Below are positions 1-10,193 of a DNA stretch of 64,000 nucleotides, piece after piece. The stretch's first letter is position 1. Every line of letters begins with the position of its first letter. The notes below the pieces were generated by a model, which worked only from the letters and a program-made list of their open reading frames with translations, ran no database searches and was not told the origin of the DNA. Where the stretch lies: contig NZ_JAGIOF010000001.1 in NCBI RefSeq assembly GCF_017876535.1, positions 868,001 through 932,000 of the forward strand, in the 5' to 3' direction. The DNA comes from Paeniglutamicibacter kerguelensis. Lineage in GTDB: Bacteria > Actinomycetota > Actinomycetes > Actinomycetales > Micrococcaceae. The translations under genes and the position numbers were made by a program.

Positions 1-119
1 TCATGGAAAGCGGTTTCGCCGGGTTCGATGCGGAGGAACATGCCCGCGTGCTTTCCTCCAGGACCCTTGGCTGGAAGGTAGAGATGCAAGCCGCCAAGCG
101 CCACCTGAGCGGAAAGTAG
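1..119 (+). CDS. C-terminal end of an unidentified protein (partial, cut by window edge)
   Basis: An open frame enters from the left edge and stops with TAG at 117-119, giving about 39 residues that end in GWKVEMQAAKRHLSGK. GC-rich third positions suit coding sequence. The ESGF start and the GW-x-x-x-L-like end loosely recall the C-terminal helix of SRPBCC/AHSA1 proteins, but this is only a guess from a short tail. A strong hairpin follows 80 bp downstream, consistent with the end of a transcription unit. Confidence 0.45.
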   Translation, partial: MESGFAGFDAEEHARVLSSRTLGWKVEMQAAKRHLSGK

Positions 120-199
120 CCTGTCGGTCCGCGGGGCTTCCGCCGCAACGGATCCTTGCCGTGTTCGTCCGCGCCGCCCCTGACCGCCGGTGAAAGAGT

Positions 200-242
200 G
201 CAAGGCGTTGTTCCCCGCCAGCTGCGGGGAACAACGCCTTGC
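200..242. terminator. Perfect 19-bp inverted repeat, bidirectional terminator
   Basis: Bases 200-218 and 224-242 are exact reverse complements around a 5-base loop. The hairpin lies between the convergent ends of the partial plus-strand gene and the minus-strand macro-domain gene. There is no long T-run, as is common in high-GC actinobacteria. Confidence 0.75.
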
Positions 243-263
243 GTCGATCGGGCCCGGGACAGG

Positions 264-824
264 TCAGTGGCCGTGGATCAATTCACTGTCCGTGCGCGGG
301 GTATCGAATGCCTTGTGGAAGGCTGCCTCGACATCGGTGTTGTAGGCGACCAGGACAACGCGGTGGAGCGATGTCACGTGCCGGTAGGTATCGAACCAGT
401 TCCTGATTGCTTCGGCGGCGATCAGTGCGACCTCTTCCGGATCCCAACCGTAGGCCCCCGCCCCGATGGCCGGGAACGCGATACTGGTGGCACCCCGACG
501 GGATGCGACGTACAGGCTGTTGGTGAAGCAATTGGAAAGTACGCGGGTGCTCGTCTGTCCTACATGGCGATTGGGGCCAGGGGTGTGGATCACCCAACGC
601 GCGGGGAGATTGCCGGCGCCGGTGGCCACCGCCAATCCGGAGGCAAGCCCGTCAGGATAGGTTGTTGCCCGGAGCTTGCGGCATTCGGCCAAGAGCTCGG
701 GACCCGCTGCCGCATGAATTGCACCGTCAACGCCGCCGCCGCCGAAAAGGGACGTGTTTGCAGCATTGACGATCGCATCAACCTTCAGCTTGGTGATGTC
801 CCCCTGCACGATGTCGATTTGCAT
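264..824 (-). CDS. Macro domain protein, probable O-acetyl-ADP-ribose deacetylase
   Basis: A 186-residue single-domain macro protein of the MacroD/YmdB type. Residues 20-40 carry the NAANTSLFGGGGVDGAIHAA motif that binds ADP-ribose and positions the catalytic Asn/Asp. Residues 117-127 (FPAIGAGAYGW) form the second ligand loop. Family members remove the acetyl group from O-acetyl-ADP-ribose or mono-ADP-ribose from proteins in the cytoplasm. The length is typical and the start is the first Met. It ends at the terminator hairpin at 200-242, and a 267-bp gap separates it from the upstream lipoprotein gene. Confidence 0.93.
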   Translation of the reverse strand: MQIDIVQGDITKLKVDAIVNAANTSLFGGGGVDGAIHAAAGPELLAECRKLRATTYPDGLASGLAVATGAGNLPARWVIHTPGPNRHVGQTSTRVLSNCFTNSLYVASRRGATSIAFPAIGAGAYGWDPEEVALIAAEAIRNWFDTYRHVTSLHRVVLVAYNTDVEAAFHKAFDTPRTDSELIHGH

Positions 825-1091
825 TTCAGTGCTCCTGTCAGTGGTCTAGATGTCCTGATAAGCAACACCATACGCCCGCGATCAGCGCCCGGGGATAGAT
901 CCTCAGTCTTTTCACAGTTCATGACGACGGGGCCGCCCGGGACGGCCGTGTCCAGGGAACGCCACGGCGCCGGTTGCCGGCAATGCGGCTGTTCCCCGTG
1001 GGCGCGGGGCTTCCGGCCGGAGGCTCGGGTAGTGCCACGGGGATTGGTTCGACCCCCATGGATCGGTACCACGGCACCCGGACCAGGATGG

Positions 1092-1898
1092 TTAGGTACT
1101 GCGGTTGGTGTGTTCCGAGACGGTCGCGAATTGGCCCTCGGCAGGAAGCTCGTGGTGGATCTCCTCGTTCCAGTCCCTGTAGACGCTCGTCATGCGGGTG
1201 TAAGGGCCGTATGTAACGGTTTCCAGTCGCAGGGGCAGCGGGGAATTGTTGGTGCTGAGCCACAGGGTTGACTCGGGGGCGCTGAAGTGGTGGGCGGGGA
1301 CGCCGTCCAGATCGTGGACGCCCTGGTATTTCATGTGCTTGTAGTCCACGGAACCTTCGATGAAATCGATGAGTTCATCGATTTTACCGGATACCAGGAT
1401 CATGGATGCGACCTCGGATTCGGGCAGCCTCAGCCAGCGGTCTTCTCGCAGTGCGTTGAGGTAATCGACATGATCAGTGGGTTCAATCAGGTCACCATGC
1501 CATTTGTTGGCTTTGACGAAATAGGTAGAGGTCGATCCCTCCGCGAGCCATTGAACGCGGCCCTTGCCTTCTCGCATTTCGAAGGATTGCGAATGCATGA
1601 AGTCGTAGTCGCCGTCGACTTCGTAGCTGAAGGGCACTCCGTCCATGGTTCCCTCGGCGGACACCTTGACTTCGGCGGACATCTGGAGGGCATCCAGCGA
1701 ATCCCGGAGAATCCTTCGACCCTTTGCATCCAGCTCTGCATCGGCGGAGGTGACCACGGGTGGTGCCGTGGGCGGCTTGGCGCCGGGGGATGGGAGGCGT
1801 GGTGCGTCATCGGCCCCGAAGTACGTGCAAGAGGCAAGGCAGAGCGCGGCCGCGCAGCCTAGGGCAAGTCGCGCCAGGGTGCGCAGCCGGCGTCTCAT
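1092..1898 (-). CDS. LppX/LprAFG-like lipoprotein
   Basis: A 268-residue secreted lipoprotein. Arginine-rich residues 1-8 precede a hydrophobic stretch and the lipobox LASC, with Cys24 as the lipidated residue. A Pro/Ala-rich linker follows. The body (residues 60-260) has the alternating beta-strand pattern of actinobacterial LppX/LprG-type proteins, including a phrase near the C-terminus like DGVPAHHFSAPESTLWLS. That family binds lipids or glycolipids outside the membrane; the specific role here is unknown. The start overlaps the stop of the upstream ankyrin gene by four bases (ATGA), so the two are probably translationally coupled. Confidence 0.75.
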   Translation of the reverse strand: MRRRLRTLARLALGCAAALCLASCTYFGADDAPRLPSPGAKPPTAPPVVTSADAELDAKGRRILRDSLDALQMSAEVKVSAEGTMDGVPFSYEVDGDYDFMHSQSFEMREGKGRVQWLAEGSTSTYFVKANKWHGDLIEPTDHVDYLNALREDRWLRLPESEVASMILVSGKIDELIDFIEGSVDYKHMKYQGVHDLDGVPAHHFSAPESTLWLSTNNSPLPLRLETVTYGPYTRMTSVYRDWNEEIHHELPAEGQFATVSEHTNRST

Positions 1899-2311
1899 GC
1901 CCGGAGGTACTCTTCGATCACTGCCTTGAGCTCGGGCAACCCGAACATCTGGGTGACGGCCAGCGCGTTTTGCGCGCCCAGCTTGGGGTCCGCGCCGTTT
2001 TGCAGGAGGAAGCGGGTCAGCGGTTCGTTCTTGCGGAACACCGCACAGGTCAGGGCGCCTTGGCCCTTGTCGTTCAGGCGGTTGATGTCCGCGCCGCGCT
2101 CCAGTAGGCCGGCAACCGTTGCATCGTGTCCGTTGTAGGCGGCCAGGATCATCAGGGTGTCGCCCTTGGAGTCGGTCAGGTCCACGGGGATGCCCTGGTC
2201 GATGATGGCCATGAGCTTTTCGGCTGCGCCTTCGCGCGCCAAGTCGAAGATGGAATGCAGGAACGCAAGTTCTTCATCGGTCAATGCGCCGTCGGCGTTC
2301 GTTTCAGTCAT
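1895..2311 (-). CDS. Ankyrin-repeat protein
   Basis: A 138-residue protein starting MTETNADGALTDEE. I prefer the ATG at 2311 over one 45 bases upstream because the extra residues look non-coding. Residues about 25-125 form three ankyrin repeats, with DSKGDTLMILAAYNGHDATV and DKGQGALTCAVFRKNEPLTR visible, each followed by a GAD-type turn. Ankyrin repeats are protein-interaction scaffolds; there is no signal peptide, so it is cytoplasmic. It is the first gene of a two-gene unit with the lipoprotein, overlapping by ATGA. Confidence 0.85.
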   Translation of the reverse strand: MTETNADGALTDEELAFLHSIFDLAREGAAEKLMAIIDQGIPVDLTDSKGDTLMILAAYNGHDATVAGLLERGADINRLNDKGQGALTCAVFRKNEPLTRFLLQNGADPKLGAQNALAVTQMFGLPELKAVIEEYLRA

Positions 2312-2361
2312 GGGGAAATCGTACCGGTTTGCGCTGCCGGAATCCCTCGTGCACACACCAT

Positions 2362-3920
<1,559 letters not shown>

Positions 3921-4052
3921 GCCCGAACGGCTTCGCACCATCGAAGGCAGGCGTCCCGGGGACGGTGGCCACGGCGTTTCACGCCCGACCCACCGGACCC
4001 GGGGTGCTTGCCTTTGCGTTTTCCCGGGGCGAGTCAATATAAGGTGTTTCCC

Positions 4053-4790
4053 ATGAGTGAGCTGACGCAAACGGAATTGACCCACAAGGTCCTCTCCGCC
4101 CTATCGACCCTTCGCCAGATGGTCCGCACCATGGATCCCGCCGCGGCCGCAGAGCCAAGCGCCCTGCCGGGCTGGAAAAGAACACAGTTGCTGGCCCACA
4201 TCGACGGCTTCAGCCGTGCAGCCACGCGCCAGCTGGACACCGCCGGCGCCGAGAGGCCGTTCGAGATGTACGACGGCGGAATGGACAGGCGTCACGAAGC
4301 CATCGAGCTGACCGCCCTGATGCGCCCCGACGCGCTGCTGGCCCGGACCGCCGATGCCCTCGATGCGCTGGAGGCCAGCATCCGCGGCATCAGCCCCGCG
4401 GAGTGGTCCCTGCCCACCGGGTTCCGCGACGGCGGCAGCGTGGAGGACCTCTTCTACGCGATCTGGCGCGAGCTGGTCATCCACACCTCCGACCTGGCCC
4501 TGGCCAATTCGGTCGCCGACTGGGACCCGGATTTCTGCGCCCACCTCTTCGATGCGCTCGAGGGCCGGGTTCCCGATTCCCGCCGCTACATCCTGCAGCC
4601 GCACGGCGCCCAGCGCATCGTGCTGGGCACCGGGGACGACGCCACGGTACTCAGCGGCACCGCCTTCGACCTGGCAGCCTGGCTGGCCGGCCGCGAGCCG
4701 CTGGGGCCCATCCAGGCCACCGCCGGTGCGGACGGCGCCGCCCTGCCCGAGCTCCTGCCCTGGTTCGTGAAGCTGAAGGCCAAGAACTAG
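4053..4790 (+). CDS. Maleylpyruvate isomerase-family, mycothiol-dependent DinB-like protein
   Basis: A 245-residue protein of the actinobacterial TIGR03083-like (MDMPI) family. The N-terminal half is a DinB-type four-helix bundle beginning with a PGWKRTQLLAHIDG motif at residues about 34-47. That His and later His residues (DRRHE and IHTSDL regions) are probable metal ligands. The C-terminal half is the small MDMPI C domain. Family members use mycothiol as cofactor or thiol donor, but the substrate cannot be read from sequence. The start at 4053 follows AAGGTG. The presence of mycothione reductase at 60406 shows that the host uses mycothiol. Confidence 0.8.
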   Translation: MSELTQTELTHKVLSALSTLRQMVRTMDPAAAAEPSALPGWKRTQLLAHIDGFSRAATRQLDTAGAERPFEMYDGGMDRRHEAIELTALMRPDALLARTADALDALEASIRGISPAEWSLPTGFRDGGSVEDLFYAIWRELVIHTSDLALANSVADWDPDFCAHLFDALEGRVPDSRRYILQPHGAQRIVLGTGDDATVLSGTAFDLAAWLAGREPLGPIQATAGADGAALPELLPWFVKLKAKN

Positions 4791-4821
4791 CGCATCGGGC
4801 GAGCCGGGAAGAGGCGGGAGC

Positions 4822-5466
4822 GTGGGGAGCGGGACGCCGGAGCAGCTGCTGGGGCTGGACTCGGTCCGGCTGGCCCCGCACCTGCTCGGCGCCCTGGTCT
4901 CCAGCTTCATCGACGGGTGGCTTGTCGTAGTCAGGTTGACCGAGGTCGAGGCCTACGACGGGGCCTCCGACCCCGGATCGCACGCCTACCGCGGGAAGAC
5001 CAAGCGCAACGCCGCGCTCTTCGGGCCGCCCGGCACCGCCTACGTCTACTTCACCTACGGCATGCACCACTGCGCCAACGTGGTCTGCGGACCCGAGGGC
5101 ACCGCCTCGGCCGTGCTGATGCGGGCCGGTGAGGTCATCGCGGGGGAGGACGTCGTCCGCGCCCGGCGCGGCAACAACACCGGACCGGCCCACCTGCTGC
5201 TCAGCGGCCCGGCACGGCTGGCCCAGGGCCTGGGGCTCAGCCTGCGGGAGAACGGCGCCGCCTACCGGCAGGGCACCGCCGGCGGGCCCGGCCCCTCGCT
5301 CGGGTTGGAGAACCTGGCCACAATGCCGTTGGCCCACTGCCGCGGCCCGCGCACCGGGATCTCCGGGGAGGGCGGCGGCGATGCCTACCCATACAGGTAT
5401 TGGCTGCCGGGGGAGCCGAGCGTCTCGCCGTACCGCCGCGCCGCGCCGCGTCGGCGGGGCAAATAA
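4822..5466 (+). CDS. DNA-3-methyladenine glycosylase (AAG/MPG family)
   Basis: A 214-residue base-excision repair glycosylase that removes alkylated purines. The AAG-family core is clear: a TEVEAYDGASDPGSHAYRG segment holding the catalytic Glu, then NAALFGPPGTAYVYFTYGMH, which forms the base-flipping and active-site region. The C-terminal GISGEGGGDAYPYRYW segment is also typical. It starts at GTG 4822 just after a GGCGGGAG ribosome site, 31 bp after the preceding gene, so the two may be cotranscribed. The apt gene follows after 19 bp. Confidence 0.92.
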   Translation: MGSGTPEQLLGLDSVRLAPHLLGALVSSFIDGWLVVVRLTEVEAYDGASDPGSHAYRGKTKRNAALFGPPGTAYVYFTYGMHHCANVVCGPEGTASAVLMRAGEVIAGEDVVRARRGNNTGPAHLLLSGPARLAQGLGLSLRENGAAYRQGTAGGPGPSLGLENLATMPLAHCRGPRTGISGEGGGDAYPYRYWLPGEPSVSPYRRAAPRRRGK

Positions 5467-5473
5467 TGGGCAC

Positions 5474-5488
5474 TAGACTGTACGGGTG
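5474..5488 (+). promoter_or_regulatory. -10 box and probable leaderless start of apt
   Basis: TAGACT (5474-5479) lies six bases before the GTG start at 5486, and no Shine-Dalgarno sequence precedes the GTG. A transcript starting 6-7 bases after the -10 box would begin at the start codon itself, the leaderless arrangement common in actinobacteria. Confidence 0.5.
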
Positions 5489-6022
5489 AATCCAGAGCCT
5501 GAAACCATAGCCGAAATGCTCGACCGACTGAGCGAGATCGTCCCCGATTACCCCAGCGCCGGCATCTCCTTCAAGGACCTCACCCCGGTCTTCGCCGACG
5601 GCCAGGGCCTGCGCCGCATCGTCGACGAGGTCATCGAACCCTTCCGGGGCCAGTTCGACGTCATTGCCGGGCTCGAGGCCCGCGGCTTCGTCCTGGCCGC
5701 CGCAGGGGCCTACGCCACCGGAACCGGGATGATCACCGTCCGCAAGGCCGGCAAGCTGCCGCGCGAGGTGTTCCGCGACGAATACACCCTCGAATACGGC
5801 ACCGGCACCCTTGAGATCCACCGCGACGACGTGGCCCCCGGCACCCGGGTGCTGATCCTCGACGACGTGCTGGCCACCGGCGGAACCGTCGGATCCGCCG
5901 TGCGCCTGCTCGAGCTGGCAGGCGCCGAGGTCATCGGCGTGGGCGTCGTGCTGGAGCTTGACGGCCTGGGCGGTCGCGAGAAGCTCGACGGCCACACGGT
6001 GCATTCCCTCCAGCTGGTCTAG
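5486..6022 (+). CDS. apt: Adenine phosphoribosyltransferase
   Basis: A 178-residue purine-salvage enzyme that joins adenine and PRPP to AMP. The PRPP loop VLILDDVLATGGTVGSA is at about residues 127-143. The adenine-site region GLEARGFVLAAAGAYATG and the FKDLTPVF motif near residue 30 are typical of bacterial Apt. It starts with GTG and probably lies on a leaderless message. In many actinobacteria apt neighbours relA and secDF; here it sits between a glycosylase gene and helR. Confidence 0.96.
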   Translation: MNPEPETIAEMLDRLSEIVPDYPSAGISFKDLTPVFADGQGLRRIVDEVIEPFRGQFDVIAGLEARGFVLAAAGAYATGTGMITVRKAGKLPREVFRDEYTLEYGTGTLEIHRDDVAPGTRVLILDDVLATGGTVGSAVRLLELAGAEVIGVGVVLELDGLGGREKLDGHTVHSLQLV

Positions 6023-6105
6023 GCGCCGCGGCGCGACCGTCATTTGGCGGGCGCGCAAGAGAGTAAACTTGTCTGTCCACGAATTCGTTCCATCAGGAGT
6101 GCTGA

Positions 6106-8388
6106 ATGTCAGAGTCCACGACCGTTCACCGGGAGCTTGAAGCGGAGCGCGACTACGTTGCGAAGCTTTACAGCCGCCTCGATGAGTTGCGCGCCGAAAA
6201 GAAGGAACAGCTGACCCGCACCCGGGCGGCCGGGGCGCAGGGCACCTTGCAAAACGTATCCGAGCGCGACTCCTTCGCGGCCCTTTACGAGGACCGCCTG
6301 GCCCAGCTGAACGCCGTGGAGGACCGCCTGGTCTTCGGACGCCTGGACCTTGACGACAACGTGAACCGCGCCGGCGAAGAGCCGGGCGCGCCGCGCTACA
6401 TCGGCCGCATCGGCATGACCGACGACGAGCTCACCCGCCTGATGGTCGACTGGCGCGCCCCGGAGGCCGCGGCCTTCTACCAGGCCACCGCGTTGCACCG
6501 CCAGGGCGTGCGCCGCCGCCGCCACCTGATGCTGCGCGGCCGCACCGTGCTGGGCATCGACGACGAGGTGCTGGACACCGAGCTCTTCGGCGAGGCCGAC
6601 GACCACCAGGGCGAGGGCGCGCTCATGGCCGCCCTCACGCAGAAGCGCACCGGCCGCATGGGCGACATCGTCGGCACCATCCAGGCCGAGCAGGACCGCA
6701 TCATCCGCGCGCCGCTGGCCGGCGTGCTGGTGGTCCAGGGCGGACCCGGCACCGGCAAGACCGCCGTGGCCCTGCACCGTGCCGCCTTCCTGCTCTACGA
6801 ACACCGCGAACGCCTCAAGAGCGCCGGCGTGCTGCTGGTTGGCCCGTCGACCTCCTTCATGCGCTACATCGAACGCGTGTTGCCGTCGCTGGGTGAGACC
6901 GGCGTTGTCATGTCCTCGGTGGGGGAGCTGTATCCCGGCCTGCGCGCCATCCCGGAACACAACCGCGAGACGGCCCGCGTCAAGGGCAAGCAGCTCATGG
7001 CCAAGGTCGTGGCCAAGGCCGTGTCCAACCGCCAGCGCCTGCTCGCCGAGGACCGCCGCGTCGTGGTCGAGGGAACCCGGCTAACGCTGACCCGCGGCCA
7101 GGTGCGCCACGCCCGCGAAAGGGCCCGCTCGGCCCACAAGCCGCACAACGAGGCCCGCGACATCTTCGTGAAGACGCTGGTGCGCGAGCTCGCCGAACAG
7201 CTGCAGCAAAAGCTTGAAGAGTCGGCCGGCAACGGCAACGCCGTGGACCGCAGCTACCTGGTGCAAGAGGTGCGCGAGTCCCGCGACGTGCGCATCGCGC
7301 TGAACCTGTGCTGGATGCCGCTGACCCCGCAGTCGCTGCTCGAGGAACTCTTCGCCAAGCCGCACCTGCTGGCCGCCGCGGCACCGCAGCTGCGCGAGGC
7401 GGAGCTCAAGGCCCTGTACCGCGCCCCGGGTTCGCCGTGGACCGAGGCCGACGTGCCGCTGCTGGATGAGGCCGCCGAACTGCTGGGCGAATTCCACGCG
7501 GTGGGCAACAAGGAAGCCGGCGCCGAGGCGCAGCTGAAGCGCGACCTCGAAAACGCCGAGGCGACGCTGCGCAACGTCAACGAGATGCTTTTCAACGCCG
7601 GCATCGACGGGCTGGTCGAAGCCGAGGACCTGGCAGCCATGAACCAGGAAACCGAGGTCCGCCAGACCGCGGCCGAACGTGCGGTCGCGGACCGCAACTG
7701 GGCCTACGGGCACGTGGTGGTCGACGAGGCGCAGGAACTTTCCCCGATGCAGTGGCGCCTGCTGATGCGCCGCTGCCCGCTGAAGTCCTTCACCGTCGTC
7801 GGCGACATCGCCCAGACGTCATCGGCCTCCGGCGCGACCAGCTGGGAGCAGGCCATGCGCCCGTTCGTGGCCGAGCGCTTCACGCTCGAGGAACTGACCG
7901 TCAACTACCGCACGCCGATGCAGATCGCCGAAGCCGCGACCCGCGTGGCACACGCGGCCGGACTGACCATATCCACGCCCAAGGCCGTGCGCGAGGGCGA
8001 ATGGCCGCCGATCGTGGACCGCCTGCCGCAGGGCACCCTGCTGGAGAAGCTCCGCGAGATCCTGCCCGGCGAGGTGGAAATCGCCGACGGCGGCCTGCTG
8101 GCCGTGATCGTTCCGGAATCCAGGCTCCGCACGGTGCGTGCGGCTGTCGTCGAGCTGTTCGGACGCCGCGTGGGCACAGGCTCGGGCGGGTTGAGCCAGG
8201 ACATCGTGGTGCTTGGCGCGCGCGAATCCAAGGGCCTGGAATTCGACGTTGTCGTGGTCCTGGAGCCCCAGGAACTCATCGACGAGGTCGAAGGAAGCGT
8301 TGGCGACCTGTACGTTGCCATGACGCGTACGACCCAGCGCCTGCGCATCCTTGCCGAGGGGACGATCCCGGCCGGGATCGACTCCTAA
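6106..8388 (+). CDS. helR: RNA polymerase recycling motor ATPase HelR (HelD class II)
   Basis: A 760-residue UvrD/Rep-like superfamily 1 ATPase. The first ~90 residues are a charged coiled coil (ELEAERDYVAKLYSRLDELR), the arm that enters the RNA polymerase secondary channel in HelD proteins. Walker A GGPGTGKT is at residues 212-219 and Walker B VVDEAQE at about 537-543, with a C-terminal ESKGLEFD/VAMTR helicase motif. Length matches actinobacterial HelR (about 750), which removes stalled polymerase and gives rifamycin tolerance in Streptomyces and Mycobacterium abscessus. The ATG at 6106 has an AGGAG site. I see no obvious rifamycin-associated element palindrome in the short upstream gap. Confidence 0.9.
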   Translation: MSESTTVHRELEAERDYVAKLYSRLDELRAEKKEQLTRTRAAGAQGTLQNVSERDSFAALYEDRLAQLNAVEDRLVFGRLDLDDNVNRAGEEPGAPRYIGRIGMTDDELTRLMVDWRAPEAAAFYQATALHRQGVRRRRHLMLRGRTVLGIDDEVLDTELFGEADDHQGEGALMAALTQKRTGRMGDIVGTIQAEQDRIIRAPLAGVLVVQGGPGTGKTAVALHRAAFLLYEHRERLKSAGVLLVGPSTSFMRYIERVLPSLGETGVVMSSVGELYPGLRAIPEHNRETARVKGKQLMAKVVAKAVSNRQRLLAEDRRVVVEGTRLTLTRGQVRHARERARSAHKPHNEARDIFVKTLVRELAEQLQQKLEESAGNGNAVDRSYLVQEVRESRDVRIALNLCWMPLTPQSLLEELFAKPHLLAAAAPQLREAELKALYRAPGSPWTEADVPLLDEAAELLGEFHAVGNKEAGAEAQLKRDLENAEATLRNVNEMLFNAGIDGLVEAEDLAAMNQETEVRQTAAERAVADRNWAYGHVVVDEAQELSPMQWRLLMRRCPLKSFTVVGDIAQTSSASGATSWEQAMRPFVAERFTLEELTVNYRTPMQIAEAATRVAHAAGLTISTPKAVREGEWPPIVDRLPQGTLLEKLREILPGEVEIADGGLLAVIVPESRLRTVRAAVVELFGRRVGTGSGGLSQDIVVLGARESKGLEFDVVVVLEPQELIDEVEGSVGDLYVAMTRTTQRLRILAEGTIPAGIDS

Positions 8389-8411
8389 GGGAAAAGATCG
8401 CTGGAGACTGC

Positions 8412-8426
8412 TAATTTAGTAGTGTG
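8412..8426 (+). promoter_or_regulatory. -10 box and probable leaderless start of tyrS
   Basis: TAATTT (8412-8417) is separated by six bases from the GTG start at 8424. The nearest purine-rich stretch (GGAG, 8403-8406) is too far for a ribosome site. This suggests a leaderless mRNA. Confidence 0.45.
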
Positions 8427-9740
8427 TCTGAAATTGAGCAGAATCCCGCACTGTCGGGACAAAGTAATGATCCGTCCTTTGAAAACGTCTGGCAGGAGCT
8501 GAAGTGGCGTGGCCTGGTCCACGTTTCCACCGATGAAACCGAGCTGGAGAAGGTCCTCTCCGAGGAGAGCATTACCTATTACTGCGGTTTCGACCCCACC
8601 GCTCCATCCCTGCATCTGGGCAACCTGGTCCAGCTGCTGAACATGCGCCGCCTGCAGCTGGCCGGCCACAAGCCCCTCGGCCTGGTTGGCGGGTCCACCG
8701 GCCTGATCGGTGACCCGCGCCAGACCGCGGAGCGTGTCCTTAATACCAAGGAGACCGTGGCCGAGTGGGTAGGCAAGTTGCAGGCCCAGGTTGCACGCTT
8801 TCTCTCCTTTGAGGGCGACAATGCCGCGCGCATGGTCAACAACCTTGACTGGACGGCGCCGCTGAGCGCGATCGACTTCCTGCGCGAAGTCGGCAAGTAC
8901 TTCCGCGTCGGCACCATGATCAAGAAGGAAACCGTTGCCGCCCGCCTGAATTCGGACGAGGGCATCAGCTACACCGAGTTCAGCTACCAGGTACTGCAGG
9001 GTTACGACTACCTGCAGCTGCACAAGCTCTACGGCTGCACCCTGCAGACCGGTGGCTCGGACCAGTGGGGCAACCTCACCAGCGGCACGGACCTGATCCG
9101 CAAGGTCGAGGGAAAGAGCGCCTACGCATACGGAACTCCGCTGATCACCAACTCGGACGGAACCAAGTTCGGCAAGTCCGAAGGCAACGCCATTTGGCTG
9201 GACGCCGAGATGTGCAGCCCGTACACGTTCTACCAGTTCTGGCTCAACACCTCTGATGCCGACATCGCCTCGCGCTTGAAGGTCTTCACCTTCCTGAGCC
9301 GCGCAGAGATCGAAGCCCTGGAAGAGGAAACCGCAGAGCGCCCGTTTGCCCGCAAGGCCCAGAAGGAACTTGCCTACCTCGTGACCTCGCTGGTTCACGG
9401 TGTCGAAGCAACCGAAAAGGTCATTGCCGCTTCCGCCGCACTCTTCGGCCAGGGTGAATTGCGCGATATGGACGAAGCGACTCTGCGCGCGGCCACCGGG
9501 GAACTGAAAAGTACCACCGTCGACGGTGAAGAGCTGGACATCATTTCGGTATTGGTGGCTTCGGGGCTGTCCGAATCCAAGTCGGCCGCACGCCGCACGG
9601 TTGGCGAAGGCGGCGCCTACATCAACAACGTGAAGTACTCGGATCTGGATGCAGTAGTCAGCCGTGAAGAACTGCTCCACGGCCGGTACCTTTTGGTTCG
9701 CCGAGGCAAGAAGAACCTGGCTGTTGTTGAAGTTGCCTAA
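8424..9740 (+). CDS. tyrS: Tyrosyl-tRNA synthetase
   Basis: A 438-residue class I aminoacyl-tRNA synthetase charging tRNA-Tyr. The HIGH-type motif is HLGN at residues 64-67 and the KMSKS-type motif is KFGKS near residue 248. The GFDPTAPSLHLG and GYDYLQL segments bind tyrosine. A C-terminal S4 RNA-binding domain occupies about residues 370-438 (ARRTVGEGGAYINN). It ends 40 bp before a strong terminator ahead of the rRNA operon. In M. tuberculosis, tyrS likewise precedes the TPR/HAD/tlyA/nadK/recN cluster. Confidence 0.97.
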   Translation: MSEIEQNPALSGQSNDPSFENVWQELKWRGLVHVSTDETELEKVLSEESITYYCGFDPTAPSLHLGNLVQLLNMRRLQLAGHKPLGLVGGSTGLIGDPRQTAERVLNTKETVAEWVGKLQAQVARFLSFEGDNAARMVNNLDWTAPLSAIDFLREVGKYFRVGTMIKKETVAARLNSDEGISYTEFSYQVLQGYDYLQLHKLYGCTLQTGGSDQWGNLTSGTDLIRKVEGKSAYAYGTPLITNSDGTKFGKSEGNAIWLDAEMCSPYTFYQFWLNTSDADIASRLKVFTFLSRAEIEALEEETAERPFARKAQKELAYLVTSLVHGVEATEKVIAASAALFGQGELRDMDEATLRAATGELKSTTVDGEELDIISVLVASGLSESKSAARRTVGEGGAYINNVKYSDLDAVVSREELLHGRYLLVRRGKKNLAVVEVA

Positions 9741-9780
9741 CTAATGCTTCACCACATCGTTTATAGAATGTGACTGACTG

Positions 9781-9838
9781 ACCGGAGCGGGGAAGTGCTG
9801 TGATTCACGGCACTTCCCCGCTCCGGTCCTTCTTGTTT
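9781..9838 (+). terminator. Intrinsic terminator of tyrS
   Basis: An 18-bp perfect stem (9781-9798 with 9810-9827) is extended by the inner bases and followed by CCTTCTTGTTT. It isolates tyrS from the rRNA promoters downstream. Confidence 0.85.
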
Positions 9839-10001
9839 CAGTACCGGCTCGGCCCTGTTTTCCGCGTGAATCCGGGAATCGCGCCGGTGACTTGGTTGGT
9901 TACAGGGGATTTGCCGGGAGGAAGAAACGTGTGTATTGTTTTCTAAGTCGCCGCGGCCAAGGCAAGCGAAAAGCTACCAGCCGCAAAGACAAATCAGATT
10001 T

Positions 10002-10030
10002 TTTACAACGTTGAATCGTTGGAATAATAG
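10002..10030 (+). promoter_or_regulatory. Possible upstream rRNA promoter
   Basis: TTTACA (10002-10007), a 17-bp spacer and TAATAG (10025-10030) form a possible sigma-A promoter upstream of the stronger one at 10069. Multiple tandem promoters are usual for actinobacterial rRNA operons. Confidence 0.4.
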
Positions 10031-10068
10031 TGTTTCATTGCTGCAAGTAAATCGATCTAGAATTCGAT

Positions 10069-10097
10069 TTGACATTTCAACAATGAAACAATAAATT
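10069..10097 (+). promoter_or_regulatory. Main rRNA operon promoter
   Basis: A perfect -35 TTGACA (10069-10074), exact 17-bp spacer and -10 TAAATT (10092-10097), preceded by AT-rich sequence that could act as an UP element. It is the best promoter match in the leader region, about 250 bp before the 16S gene. Confidence 0.75.
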
Positions 10098-10169
10098 ATA
10101 AACATCACCCCGGAAGAAACGCCGACCGATTCCTTTGAATCAAGCGGACGCCGAACCGGGAGCTGTCTG

Positions 10170-10193
10170 TTGTTTGAGAACTCAATAGTGTGC
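10170..10193 (+). promoter_or_regulatory. Conserved rRNA leader element (antitermination/processing)
   Basis: The motif TTGTTTGAGAACTCAATAG followed by TGTGCC is the conserved actinobacterial rRNA leader box. A near copy (TTGTTTGGGAACTGTATAG) occurs in the 16S-23S spacer at 12238-12256. Roles in antitermination and RNase III processing are inferred from related genera. Confidence 0.6.

Noticed and set aside
825..1091. Possible small genes between the macro-domain and lipoprotein genes
   Set aside because: Open frames here are shadows without ribosome sites or plausible products; I see no gene in this 267-bp gap.
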